A stretch of 64,000 nucleotides of DNA from assembly GCF_001645185.1 (NCBI RefSeq), contig NZ_LXTQ01000011.1, forward strand, positions 186,001-250,000. Direction: 5' to 3'. Source of the DNA: Methylobacillus sp. MM3. Its GTDB lineage: Bacteria > Pseudomonadota > Gammaproteobacteria > Burkholderiales > Methylophilaceae. Both the position numbers and the translations under genes were made by a program. How positions within the stretch are numbered: position 1 is the first letter of the stretch; each line of letters begins with the position of its first letter. A model generated the notes under the pieces. It saw only the letters and a list, made by a program, of their open reading frames with translations. It made no database searches and had not been told where the DNA came from. Below are positions 10,215 through 18,416 of the stretch, in pieces.

Positions 10215-11063
10215 TTATTTGCCGGCTTTACTACCGGTCTTAAAGGTCGCACAGGGATCGCTGCGTGGTGTCGGTTCCGTAATCCAAAGATAGTGGTACT
10301 GGGTCTGCACGCCGATAGCAGGTTCCTCAGCGAAACCTATACTGACGAAGCGGCTGTTCGGCAGGTAGTGCCGGATAAGGCTGGGAACGCCATAGTCCAG
10401 CCGTACATGACCATTGCCTGCTACCAGAATGGAAGGGCGCTGGGTAGCGCTGCGCAGCGCGTTGAACATGGTGGCGTCACGGGCACGTTGCGCCAGGCGC
10501 AGGCCGGGCAGCATGGCGGCATCAAGCTGGCCGCAATGGCCGTGCAGCAAGTCCGCATCCAGCTTTTCCCGGGCTTCCGCGTCAAGAGGAGCTTCTACTG
10601 TCAGTTGCGCTATCTCCTCGGGCAGGGCACTTGCACCCGCGCGTGCGATATTTCTGGCCGTGGCGCGCGGAATGTTGCCGCCGGACAGCGGCATTCCCGC
10701 TGCTATTACCGCGGCGAACAAGGGCTGATGCAGCGGCCAGCCCCAGCCTTTCGCGTCGAAACCGGCGCGCTCCAGATCGGCCTGAAGATCGCTTCCGGCA
10801 ACAACAGTCTTTCCGCTTTCCAGGTGTTCGGCAACGACGCTCGGTGCATGGCTATTCAATGCGGTCAGCAATTCTCCGCGGTCCCGGTGATGCGCGGCAT
10901 TATCGTGCAGTTCGCCCAGCAGGACGAACTCGCTGCCGGCCATGACCTCTATCAATTGTTCCCGGGTTACGGTACTGCCGTCGCGGGTGTCCACAATGCG
11001 TTCTGCACTATGCGCGCAACAGATGAAGAGCAGGCCGGACAGCAGCGTTAGCGGGCGATACAT
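10215..11063 (-). CDS. ChaN-type haem-binding lipoprotein family protein (Tiki superfamily)
   Basis: 282 residues with an N-terminal export signal (LLSGLLFICCAHSA; two adjacent Cys, but not a textbook lipobox). The mature part has the ChaN hallmarks FVLLGELHDNAAHHRDRGELL (Glu/His motif, about residues 50-70), VVAEHLESG, and a later RPSILVAGNGHVRLDYGVP motif. ChaN proteins of pathogens bind haem and are iron-regulated; the Tiki/EreA-like fold has also been linked to proteolysis. It is the last gene of the TonB-receptor/CobN-like operon and starts on the final base of the DUF2149 stop, so it is probably part of the same haem-handling system. Confidence 0.85.
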   Translation of the reverse strand: MYRPLTLLSGLLFICCAHSAERIVDTRDGSTVTREQLIEVMAGSEFVLLGELHDNAAHHRDRGELLTALNSHAPSVVAEHLESGKTVVAGSDLQADLERAGFDAKGWGWPLHQPLFAAVIAAGMPLSGGNIPRATARNIARAGASALPEEIAQLTVEAPLDAEAREKLDADLLHGHCGQLDAAMLPGLRLAQRARDATMFNALRSATQRPSILVAGNGHVRLDYGVPSLIRHYLPNSRFVSIGFAEEPAIGVQTQYHYLWITEPTPRSDPCATFKTGSKAGK

Positions 11064-11386
11064 TATTGCTTTCTTTCAGGCACATAGATCATGGAGCCGT
11101 CTTTCATGCGGTAGGCGACGCCGGCCTTCTCGCCGTCGCCGCTGCCAATATTTCCATTGGCTTTGTAGCGCTCGATTTTTTCGCCTTTCTTCACGATCAT
11201 TTCCATGCTGGGTTTGCCGGGGTCGGTAATCACGGTCACGTCCTGTTTGCTGAACGGATTCATCAACGGGTTCTTGGCAATGGTGATGAGCAAGGCGGCA
11301 ATGATGACCAGAAAAATGTCGATGATGTTGACCACCGACAGGATGGGATCCTCGGTTTCCGGCTCGTGCAACAGTTTCATGCTCAT
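11063..11386 (-). CDS. DUF2149 protein, ExbD-like partner
   Basis: 107 residues from the ATG at 11386 (it overlaps the upstream stop by ATGA; a second ATG lies two codons later). Topology is short cytoplasmic N-terminus, one membrane helix (about residues 18-40) and a periplasmic domain. The helix begins with NIIDIFLVII, placing an Asp at the point where ExbD/TolR/MotB carry their proton-path Asp. It matches DUF2149, which is found next to CobN-like chelatases and MotA/TolQ/ExbB proteins (HmuV position in Bacteroidota hmu operons). I infer an ExbD-like stator role. Confidence 0.82.
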   Translation of the reverse strand: MSMKLLHEPETEDPILSVVNIIDIFLVIIAALLITIAKNPLMNPFSKQDVTVITDPGKPSMEMIVKKGEKIERYKANGNIGSGDGEKAGVAYRMKDGSMIYVPERKQ

Positions 11387-11868
11387 TGCGCGCTCCCTTG
11401 CTTGATGGCGGCAATTTCCAGAAGTTCCTCGGCCAGCCAGCGGCGGCGCACATTCACGACCCAATATGTGATGGAGGCGGCAATCAATGCCAGGATCACG
11501 GCGGAAAAGGCGACGGTAAGATTGCCGGAAACGAGGGCCAGGTTGCCATCGGAAAGCGATTTCAATGCAGGGCCCATGGGAATCATGGTGGCGACCAGCC
11601 CCAGCATGGGAGCAACGCGGCTGGCGATGCGCGGTGCTTCCAGCATTTTGTGCGCGAGTACGTCGAGAGTGTCGTCGGTCAGGTCGGGTTGACGGCGAAA
11701 CTCGGCCAGCAATGCTTTCCCCTGGCCGTTGCGGCGGCGCCAGGCCAGCACGCCAAATTCGCCCAACACCCAGAAAGCGTAGAGGAACAGCAGGCTGATC
11801 AGGAGGAGGGTGGGCAACTGGAAAACCTGGCCTACCAGATACATGGATGATTCGATTTGACTTTGCAT
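11383..11868 (-). CDS. MotA/TolQ/ExbB proton-channel family protein of the CobN-like operon
   Basis: 161 residues from the ATG at 11868, which has a GGAG-type site about 9 bases upstream; an in-frame start at 11928 would overlap the chelatase gene. Three membrane segments: about 12-38 (LLLISLLFLYAFWVLGEFGVLAW), about 85-105 (APMLGLVATMIPMGPALKS, the TolQ/ExbB-type glycine/proline loop) and about 113-140. This protein pairs with DUF2149 to form an ExbB/ExbD-like unit. A separate, orthodox exbB-exbD pair exists at 29-30 kb, so this one is probably dedicated to the chelatase or receptor of its own operon (HmuU position in hmu operons). Confidence 0.85.
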   Translation of the reverse strand: MQSQIESSMYLVGQVFQLPTLLLISLLFLYAFWVLGEFGVLAWRRRNGQGKALLAEFRRQPDLTDDTLDVLAHKMLEAPRIASRVAPMLGLVATMIPMGPALKSLSDGNLALVSGNLTVAFSAVILALIAASITYWVVNVRRRWLAEELLEIAAIKQGSAQ

Positions 11869-11902
11869 GATGCGGCTCCGAGCTTGGAAAAATTGAAAAA
11901 TG

Positions 11903-14900
11903 TCAGGTGCGTGAGGCGCGGTACGCACCGCCGATGACGGAAAGTGCCAGCAAGGTGAAGGCCAGCGTTTGCAACGGTGGCGTGGTCGGCTGTTGCTCTT
12001 GCACCTGCTCCAGCTGCATGCCGCGAACAGGCGGCGGTACGGGTAGGGAAGGTGAAGCTATTGGCGTTTGCGCGGATTGCGCTATTGTTTTTGTTGCCCG
12101 GCTGCGCTCGTGACGCAGGCCAAATCCTCCGCCGACAAAAGTCTTGAATGCCGCGTTGTCGGTGCGGACGTCGTAGCGGCTCTCCAGATCCCGATAGCGG
12201 TCCTTGAGCTCTTTCAGCGTGGCCGGGTCTGCGTTCCAATAGCCTTTGCGCGCCGCTTCCAGCATGCGCTCGATAGACTGTGCCAATGCATGGGGATTCT
12301 TGCTTTCGAACCATTGCTTGAGCCCCAGTTTGTATTTGTCGCGCACGTAGACATCGACGAACTCCTGCCACTGATCGTCACGCACGATTTCGCGTGCCGT
12401 GGTTTGCCAGCCCCAGAAATTATTGATGCCGTCCAGCACTTGCAGCGTACCGGCGTAGCCTTCACGTTTCAGGCCTTCGATATAGCCGGGATGAAAGTTG
12501 CGGGTGGCCAGTTCCTTGCTCAGAAATTGTGCCGCACCTTCCACTTTGCCGGAGCCCGCGCCGCGCAGGTTCGAAATGTAAAGTTCCGGCGCCTTGCCAT
12601 CGAGATGGCGGACCGCCAGGGAAATTCCGCCCAAATACTGGAATGGATCGTCGGTCGTCAGCATGCCGTACAGGTTGGAGGTGCGCGCCAGCACAGCGCC
12701 CTCCGTGCCTTTCAGGTGCTCGGCGTAGAGATTCAGGCCCTTGTCGGCCTGGCCCCATTCCGCCTCGTCCGGCCCGTAGGCAAACTGCATGCGCGCGAGG
12801 TAGAGCTGCGCCAGTTTGCGGTCGCCGTCCTCCTTGCCTTTCCAGGTGTCGGTGGCGAGCGCTGCATCATCCAGCCCGGTGCCATAGCGCCCGGATTCGG
12901 ACGAGAAGATGCGGGTTTGCCCCGCGCGCAGGGCCGCGTCTGTATTCATGCCCTGTTTTTCCAGTTGGCTGGCGATGCGCCTGGTATTTTCAGCCAGGGG
13001 ATTGTCGGCTTCCTGCGCTTCCGATGCCAGCTTGGCGGCTTTTGCCAACTGTTTCATGACATTGGGGAAGTGATCCCGGTACAGGCCGGTGGCGGAGAGC
13101 ACCACATCAACACGCGGGCGCCCCAATTGGCCGCGCGGCACCAGCTTCACATCAATGACGCGGCCGCCTTCATCCCACACGGGTTCCACGCCCATCGCCC
13201 ACAAGGCCTGCGCTTCCAGCATGCCGAAGTGGCGCATGGTTTCAACCGACCACAAGGTGAACGTCAGTTTCTTCGGAGCGTGGCCGGATTGCTTGCGATG
13301 CGCCGCCAGCAGGCTTTCGAAAGCCTCCTTTCCGGCTTCCCACGCGGCTTTGGTGGGCACGCGCGAAGGATCGAACGCATATAAATTCCGGCCCGTGGGC
13401 AGCGCATCCGGATTCTTGATGGGATCGCCGCCGTAGGAAGTTGGGATGAACCGTCCATTCAGCGCGTTGAGAAAGGCTGTAATTTCGTTCTGCGCACCCA
13501 GGTCGCGATACCATTTCCGGGCTTTTTCCGCCCGCTCACGCGCAGCTTCCGGCAGCGCTCCATCGTCTGCCATGCTGCCATGGATAATCTGCTGCAATCG
13601 CTTGTAAGGCGCGGAATCGGCAATTCTCGTGTAATCGCCTACCAGCATTTCTTCCGCTTCCTCACCGGAGCCGGCAGCGGCCTCCCAGAAACCCTTGCCC
13701 AACATCATCAGCACCGTTGCCATGCGCCACGGTTCGTCGGCACCTTGGCCGAATGTATGCAACCCCAGAGGCTGGGCGGTACGCGCCAGCTCATGCAGGT
13801 GATCGTGAACGGCCGTGACGAAAGCGGGGAACTCCTTGTCGATGCGTTCCTGTTCCCAGTCCAGATCCTTGTCGATGCGCTCTTTTCGCACATGCGCCAT
13901 GAAGTCCGCCTTGATCTTGTCCTTTACCGCACCTTCATCCTGTGCCAGCCATGCATGCAACTGGTCATGGATATGGGTCAGGCTGTCATGCAGGCCTGCT
14001 GGCGCAAACGGTGGCGTCTGATGGCTGATGATGGTTGCACGGCCGCGGCGCTTGGCTTGCGTCGATTCGCCGATGTTATCCATGATGTAGGGATAAACCA
14101 CCGGGACGTTGCCGACCGCCAGCATCGGGTAATCGTATACCGACAGACCGCGTTCCTTGCCCGGCAGCCATTCCTGATTGCCATGGGTGCCGAAGTGCAC
14201 CAATGCATGCGCTCGGGCTTGTTCCCTGGCCCACAGGTAGCTGGCAAGGTAGAAATGCGAGGGAATCGCGCTGGTGGAGTGGTAAAGCGATTTTTCCTTT
14301 TCCTCCCAGCGCTCGCCACGCGGCGCCTGCGGCAACAGGCTGATATTGCCCAGCTTGAGGCGGGGGATGACGAAGTAAGTTTCGCCATTCTGTTTCAGCA
14401 CCATGGAGGATTTCTCCGGTGCTCCCCATCGTTCATTCAGCGCGCCGCGCACCTCGGTTGGCAGTGTCTGCAGCCAGTCACGATAGACCTTTACCGGCAA
14501 ACGGTCGGCCAGTCCTTCCTGTAGCAGGGCCTGCAGCTCGGTTTGATCCTCAGCCGGGCGATAGTAGGGAGCCAGGAGGCGTTGCAGCAACAGGATCAAG
14601 CGGGCTTCATCCGGTGTATCCGTCGTATAGCCGGCCTCTTTCATTGCGGCGAGCGTTCCGGCCAGGCTGCGTGGCAGATTCATGAAAGAGGCGGACAGGT
14701 TTTTTTCACCCGGTGGATAGTTCCAGAAGAACATGATTATCTGGCGGTCGGCAGGTTGGGCGCGCTGCAGCTTGACCAGATTGACCGCCTTGTTCACCAC
14801 GGCATCGGCCTGGGCGGCTATGGCCACCACCTGCTCATCGCCTTTGCGGGTAGCCGCGGCTATCTGGATGTCAGTGACCCCGGCGTACTCTGCCTGGGCC

Positions 14901-15841
14901 AGGTAGAACGGCACGTCCATCAGCGATACGCCATGCGGATCGGCCCGCCATGCCGATTCGTCGCCCTTGCGATAAGGCATGGCCTGGATGACCGGTATGC
15001 CGAGGGCTTGGAATTCGTTGCGGCGCCCATCCGGATTGAGCATGATCTGGGTGTTGACGATAACGTCGGCGACCGGTTTTCCGGCATGGGTAACCATGCG
15101 CGTGATCGCATCGGGGTCCATCACGGGGCTGTAAAACGGCAGCGCCACGGCCCCGCCAGCTTCGATACGCGCGATCATGGCATCGATGAAGGCGGTCTGC
15201 TCGGCAGCGATGTATTGCTGGTGCATGGCAATTGCAATCACCGGTGGGCGTTGAGCGCCAAGGTCGACGGCTTTCCAGGCCAGGTACGCATCCGGAGTAT
15301 CGAAAACCAGGCGGGGAGCCTTAGGGTGATAAACACCGGAGGTCGGGAAAATGATGGGTGCGGGAATTTTGTCCCATGGCTTGCTGGAAAAATGCGCCTG
15401 CAAGGTATGGAAGAAATGGTCGAAGTTGGCGCGGCCGCCATTGATGTAATAGGCGTGCAAGCGCTGCGCCAGCGCATCTGGAATGCCTTGGGATCGGACT
15501 GTTTTTGTCCCCATCCACAGGCTGGGCTTGCCGGATTTTTCCAGCCCCGGCAGCGCCTTGGCGGTCCGAAGACGGATGAACTCCTCGATGTGCTCGCGAG
15601 GCGCGTCAAAAATGACGATGTCGGAGGCTGCAAATGCTTCGCTGCCGGTATCCGCCGCCATTTTTTCGGCAAACTTCGCTTCCACGCCGATCGCATAAGG
15701 TTCCGCTACCTTGGCGAGATTGACGAATTTACCCGGCTGGACCGGATTGGCGGAAATGAAAAGCACCCGCGGTGCCGCCGCCGCACTGGCGGATAAGGCC
15801 AGTAGCGCGGCGGCCCTGATGAAAAATCTGACAAGCTTCAT
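11903..15841 (-). CDS. Exported CobN-like chelatase (HmuS-type, candidate haem dechelatase)
   Basis: 1312 residues. A cleavable signal peptide (basic MKLVRFF, hydrophobic core, AAAA site near residue 23) and a C-terminal membrane helix (about 1285-1306) behind a proline-rich linker place the body in the periplasm, anchored to the inner membrane. The body is the CobN/magnesium-chelatase H fold, with the hallmark HFGTHGNQEWLPGKERG about residue 550. CobN of cobalamin synthesis is cytoplasmic and works with CobS/CobT; none of these, and no B12 gene, is nearby. Exported CobN homologues next to a TonB receptor, an ExbB-like protein and DUF2149 occur in hmuYRSTUV operons, where HmuS has been proposed to remove iron from haem. 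I infer that role; cobalt/cobalamin handling is the alternative. Starts 9 bases after the receptor stop. Confidence 0.85.
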   Translation of the reverse strand: MKLVRFFIRAAALLALSASAAAAPRVLFISANPVQPGKFVNLAKVAEPYAIGVEAKFAEKMAADTGSEAFAASDIVIFDAPREHIEEFIRLRTAKALPGLEKSGKPSLWMGTKTVRSQGIPDALAQRLHAYYINGGRANFDHFFHTLQAHFSSKPWDKIPAPIIFPTSGVYHPKAPRLVFDTPDAYLAWKAVDLGAQRPPVIAIAMHQQYIAAEQTAFIDAMIARIEAGGAVALPFYSPVMDPDAITRMVTHAGKPVADVIVNTQIMLNPDGRRNEFQALGIPVIQAMPYRKGDESAWRADPHGVSLMDVPFYLAQAEYAGVTDIQIAAATRKGDEQVVAIAAQADAVVNKAVNLVKLQRAQPADRQIIMFFWNYPPGEKNLSASFMNLPRSLAGTLAAMKEAGYTTDTPDEARLILLLQRLLAPYYRPAEDQTELQALLQEGLADRLPVKVYRDWLQTLPTEVRGALNERWGAPEKSSMVLKQNGETYFVIPRLKLGNISLLPQAPRGERWEEKEKSLYHSTSAIPSHFYLASYLWAREQARAHALVHFGTHGNQEWLPGKERGLSVYDYPMLAVGNVPVVYPYIMDNIGESTQAKRRGRATIISHQTPPFAPAGLHDSLTHIHDQLHAWLAQDEGAVKDKIKADFMAHVRKERIDKDLDWEQERIDKEFPAFVTAVHDHLHELARTAQPLGLHTFGQGADEPWRMATVLMMLGKGFWEAAAGSGEEAEEMLVGDYTRIADSAPYKRLQQIIHGSMADDGALPEAARERAEKARKWYRDLGAQNEITAFLNALNGRFIPTSYGGDPIKNPDALPTGRNLYAFDPSRVPTKAAWEAGKEAFESLLAAHRKQSGHAPKKLTFTLWSVETMRHFGMLEAQALWAMGVEPVWDEGGRVIDVKLVPRGQLGRPRVDVVLSATGLYRDHFPNVMKQLAKAAKLASEAQEADNPLAENTRRIASQLEKQGMNTDAALRAGQTRIFSSESGRYGTGLDDAALATDTWKGKEDGDRKLAQLYLARMQFAYGPDEAEWGQADKGLNLYAEHLKGTEGAVLARTSNLYGMLTTDDPFQYLGGISLAVRHLDGKAPELYISNLRGAGSGKVEGAAQFLSKELATRNFHPGYIEGLKREGYAGTLQVLDGINNFWGWQTTAREIVRDDQWQEFVDVYVRDKYKLGLKQWFESKNPHALAQSIERMLEAARKGYWNADPATLKELKDRYRDLESRYDVRTDNAAFKTFVGGGFGLRHERSRATKTIAQSAQTPIASPSLPVPPPVRGMQLEQVQEQQPTTPPLQTLAFTLLALSVIGGAYRASRT

Positions 15842-15850
15842 CGTGTCCGC

Positions 15851-18139
15851 TCAGAATTGATAAGTGAAACTTGCCGACAATGTTCGGCCGGGCTGGGAGT
15901 AAAAGTCCACGCCCACCGGATTGATGTCGTCCGCCTGGCGGATGTCGCTCCACAGCCAGTATTTCTTGTCTAGCAGGTTGTTCACCGCCACGTTCAGCAC
16001 GCCGGATTTGATGGGGCGCCACCATGCATACAGATCGACCACTACGTAACCGGCCGGGCGATACCATGCTCCGTCGCTGTCATCGGTGCGCGAGACGGCC
16101 GTGGCGCCGCGAACGCGCGCTTCCGCTCCCCATATGCCGGCGTCGCGGATCAGCCCCAGGTTTGCACGCGCGGGCTCGACGCTGTTGAGCGGCTCGCTGT
16201 CGGATTCATTCTGGCCATGTGCCCATGCGAATGCGCCATCCAGTTTCCAGCCTGGGGCGAAATCCCAGACGCCGCGCATTTCAGCCCCGTATATGCGGAC
16301 ACGTGAAAGATTGGAATACATGAAAGTATTCAGCCCACTCAGGCAATTGGGGTCCGAAGGGCAATTGAGGCGTACGCTTTCGATGAAATTCTTGTAGCGA
16401 TTGTCGTAAAGCGAGAGCTGGCCGCGGACGGTTTCAGCATGCAGTTTGAGGCCCGCTTCAACCCCGATGCTGGTTTCGGGCTTCAGGTCGGGATTGGGCG
16501 TATTACCGTAGCCTTGCACGGTATTCCGGAATGAGCCGTTGACTTCCTCATAATTGGGCGCGCGAAAGCCTCGGACGGCCTGGCCGTAGAGCGACCACCG
16601 GCCATCGAGCTTCCATAGCGCGGCCAGCTTGGGCGAAAAGGCCGAATCGCTTTGCTCAACGGCTTCGCGATTATTGGCGGTCAGGGATTTCTGCGCCAGT
16701 GCGTCGACTTCAGGCTTGAGCCTGCGCCAATCGTAGCGCAGTCCCGGCGTGAGGGTCAGGCGCCCATTGGCCCAGCCGCTTATTTCGTCCTGCACGAACA
16801 CACCCACGGTTTCCGTGCGCCCATTGGCAAAGTCGCGCAACGGGAAAGTATCGCCGGCCAGTGTCTTGCTGAAGGTGCCGTTGGTCAGGTTCCAGCGCGA
16901 GGTGTCGCGCAGTTCTTCCGTATCGACTCGTGAAATGTCGGTGCCGTAGGTGATCAGGTGTTCCTTGTTCAGCCACTGGGTCGCCGTTTCGAACTGGAGT
17001 CCGCCTCCCAGACTTTCCTGAGTGAAGCTGAAGTCCTGTTCGATACGGCAGTTATTGCCGCTGCCTGTCGTGGCCGAGCATGTGGCGCTGGTGTTGCTGC
17101 GCGTCTGAAGGTTGAAATTGTGCGTATCGCTATCCTGGCGATAGAGACGTGCGGTGAGTCGATCGAAAAACGCGCCTGGCGGCATGTATTCCCATTCGAT
17201 GCTGCCGCGTTTGCGCCGGGACTCATCCGTGCCGGACATGGCCGTGACCTTGCGAAGGGAGGCGGTCAGCCGTTTGGCTTCTGTATCCGTCTCCTGTTCG
17301 CGCCCTTCCAGCGTCAGCGTGATGCGATGCAGGTCGGAGGGGCGCAATATCAGTTTCGCCAATATTCCGTCGTCCCGCGTGTCTTGCGGGTTGGGTTTGG
17401 TGCGCAGGTTGGTAGTGCCGCCGACGTTGCCCTGGTTGTCGGCGTCGTGGCCGTCTGTATGGGTGTAGCCGATCAGGAATTCTGCGGCATCGCCTTTGAC
17501 AGCTCCCAGAAGGGTATTGGTGAATCCGTCATTGATGCCGTTGTAGCTGCCGCGATACCGGATGCCATGGTTCTTGTCGTCTTCGATCAGGTCGGAAGGG
17601 TTGAGCGTGAAATAACCCACCACGCCTCCGATTGCATCCGAACCATACAGGCTCGATGCCGGCCCGCGCAGGATTTCCACCTGCTTCAGGAATTCGATGG
17701 AGGCACCCAGCGGTGCATTCATTGTGAAGTTGGTTGGTCCGCCGCCATTGTAGAAATCGGCCATGCGCACGCCATCGACCAGCTGGGTGACGCGATTATC
17801 CTCAATGCCGCGAATATTCACGCGTGTTGCGCCAAAGCGACGCAGATCGCGCGCCATTGCAATATCCGGCTCATCCTTGAACAGCTCGGCCTCATCGTAG
17901 GGCACCTTGCGTGCGAGTTCCTGCTGATTAATGGCAGTTACCGTGGCCGGGATTTCGGCGGTGTCGGATGCCGTGCGGGTAGCCGTGATCACTATGTCGC
18001 CCAGCAACGCCGGCTGAAGTTCGGTGGTTGATGTGCCTGATTCGGCAAGCGCGGAAGAGGTGGTGCCGGCGTAAAGCAGGCCCAGCAGAATGGAAAGGGT
18101 GCGTTGGCGGGTGCGCGGCCGCAGATCGGTGTAATTCAT
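15851..18139 (-). CDS. TonB-dependent receptor, haem/haemoglobin type
   Basis: 762 residues from the ATG at 18139 (GGGGAG about 7 bases upstream); longer in-frame starts are less likely. Signal peptide (ILLGLLYAGTTSSALA), TonB box region (DIVITATRT), plug domain (RVNIRGIEDNRVTQLVDGVR, ILRGPASSLYGSDAIGGVV) and a 22-stranded barrel ending in Phe. The haem-receptor boxes FRAP (about residue 525) and NPDL (about 548) are both present, which favours haem over cobalamin. The His normally found between these boxes in HemR-type receptors is absent. First gene of the operon; a Fur-like site lies upstream. Confidence 0.88.
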   Translation of the reverse strand: MNYTDLRPRTRQRTLSILLGLLYAGTTSSALAESGTSTTELQPALLGDIVITATRTASDTAEIPATVTAINQQELARKVPYDEAELFKDEPDIAMARDLRRFGATRVNIRGIEDNRVTQLVDGVRMADFYNGGGPTNFTMNAPLGASIEFLKQVEILRGPASSLYGSDAIGGVVGYFTLNPSDLIEDDKNHGIRYRGSYNGINDGFTNTLLGAVKGDAAEFLIGYTHTDGHDADNQGNVGGTTNLRTKPNPQDTRDDGILAKLILRPSDLHRITLTLEGREQETDTEAKRLTASLRKVTAMSGTDESRRKRGSIEWEYMPPGAFFDRLTARLYRQDSDTHNFNLQTRSNTSATCSATTGSGNNCRIEQDFSFTQESLGGGLQFETATQWLNKEHLITYGTDISRVDTEELRDTSRWNLTNGTFSKTLAGDTFPLRDFANGRTETVGVFVQDEISGWANGRLTLTPGLRYDWRRLKPEVDALAQKSLTANNREAVEQSDSAFSPKLAALWKLDGRWSLYGQAVRGFRAPNYEEVNGSFRNTVQGYGNTPNPDLKPETSIGVEAGLKLHAETVRGQLSLYDNRYKNFIESVRLNCPSDPNCLSGLNTFMYSNLSRVRIYGAEMRGVWDFAPGWKLDGAFAWAHGQNESDSEPLNSVEPARANLGLIRDAGIWGAEARVRGATAVSRTDDSDGAWYRPAGYVVVDLYAWWRPIKSGVLNVAVNNLLDKKYWLWSDIRQADDINPVGVDFYSQPGRTLSASFTYQF

Positions 18140-18196
18140 GACAGACTCCCCAGATAGTGTGATGTCTGGCGAGCTGCCTTGGAGCACATCCCTGGG

Positions 18197-18206
18197 TGGC
18201 TGGCTT
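18197..18206 (-). repeat. AAGCCAGCCA motif in receptor leader
   Basis: On the minus strand AAGCCAGCCA lies about 58 bases upstream of the receptor start. The same ten bases occur at 30487-30496 (+) in the leader of the siderophore receptor, in the same orientation relative to the gene, and again at 34049-34058 (+). Possible shared leader element or chance; see findings. Confidence 0.35.
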
Positions 18207-18273
18207 ATCGAAATTTAAACGCTGTTTATCGAGTGCAGCGATTGATCGGCACTTTATCATGAAGCATTATAAA

Positions 18274-18288
18274 TGAGAACTAAAATCA
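18274..18288 (-). promoter_or_regulatory. Weak Fur-box-like site upstream of haem-type receptor operon
   Basis: TGAGAACTAAAATCA (plus-strand reading) matches the 7-1-7 Fur consensus at 10 of 15 positions, with both outer half-sites TGA and TCA conserved. It lies about 135 bases before the receptor start in an AT-rich stretch. The region from 18140 to 18367 contains no other gene, and I see no cobalamin-riboswitch core in it. Confidence 0.5.
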
Positions 18289-18367
18289 TTTACGATACTC
18301 TGGAGAGGTTATTTTTTGCTGCGCAAACAGGAAAGGTTGTCGAGCAAGACGGAAAATAGGCAGGCAA

Positions 18368-18400
18368 TGCGCGAAGGGAACAACGGTTTCCCTTCGCGCA
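18368..18400 (-). terminator. Hairpin after ahpF
   Basis: Perfect 13-bp stem (18368-18380 with 18388-18400) and 7-base loop starting 17 bases after the ahpF stop. There is no T tract after it on the minus strand, so it may be a 3' stabiliser or a factor-assisted terminator. Confidence 0.6.
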
Positions 18401-18416
18401 CAATGCCTTACCAATA

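Noticed and set aside
18140-18300. Cobalamin riboswitch upstream of the receptor/CobN-like operon
   Set aside because: No B12-box or conserved core could be found on the minus strand; an AT-rich Fur-like site is there instead.
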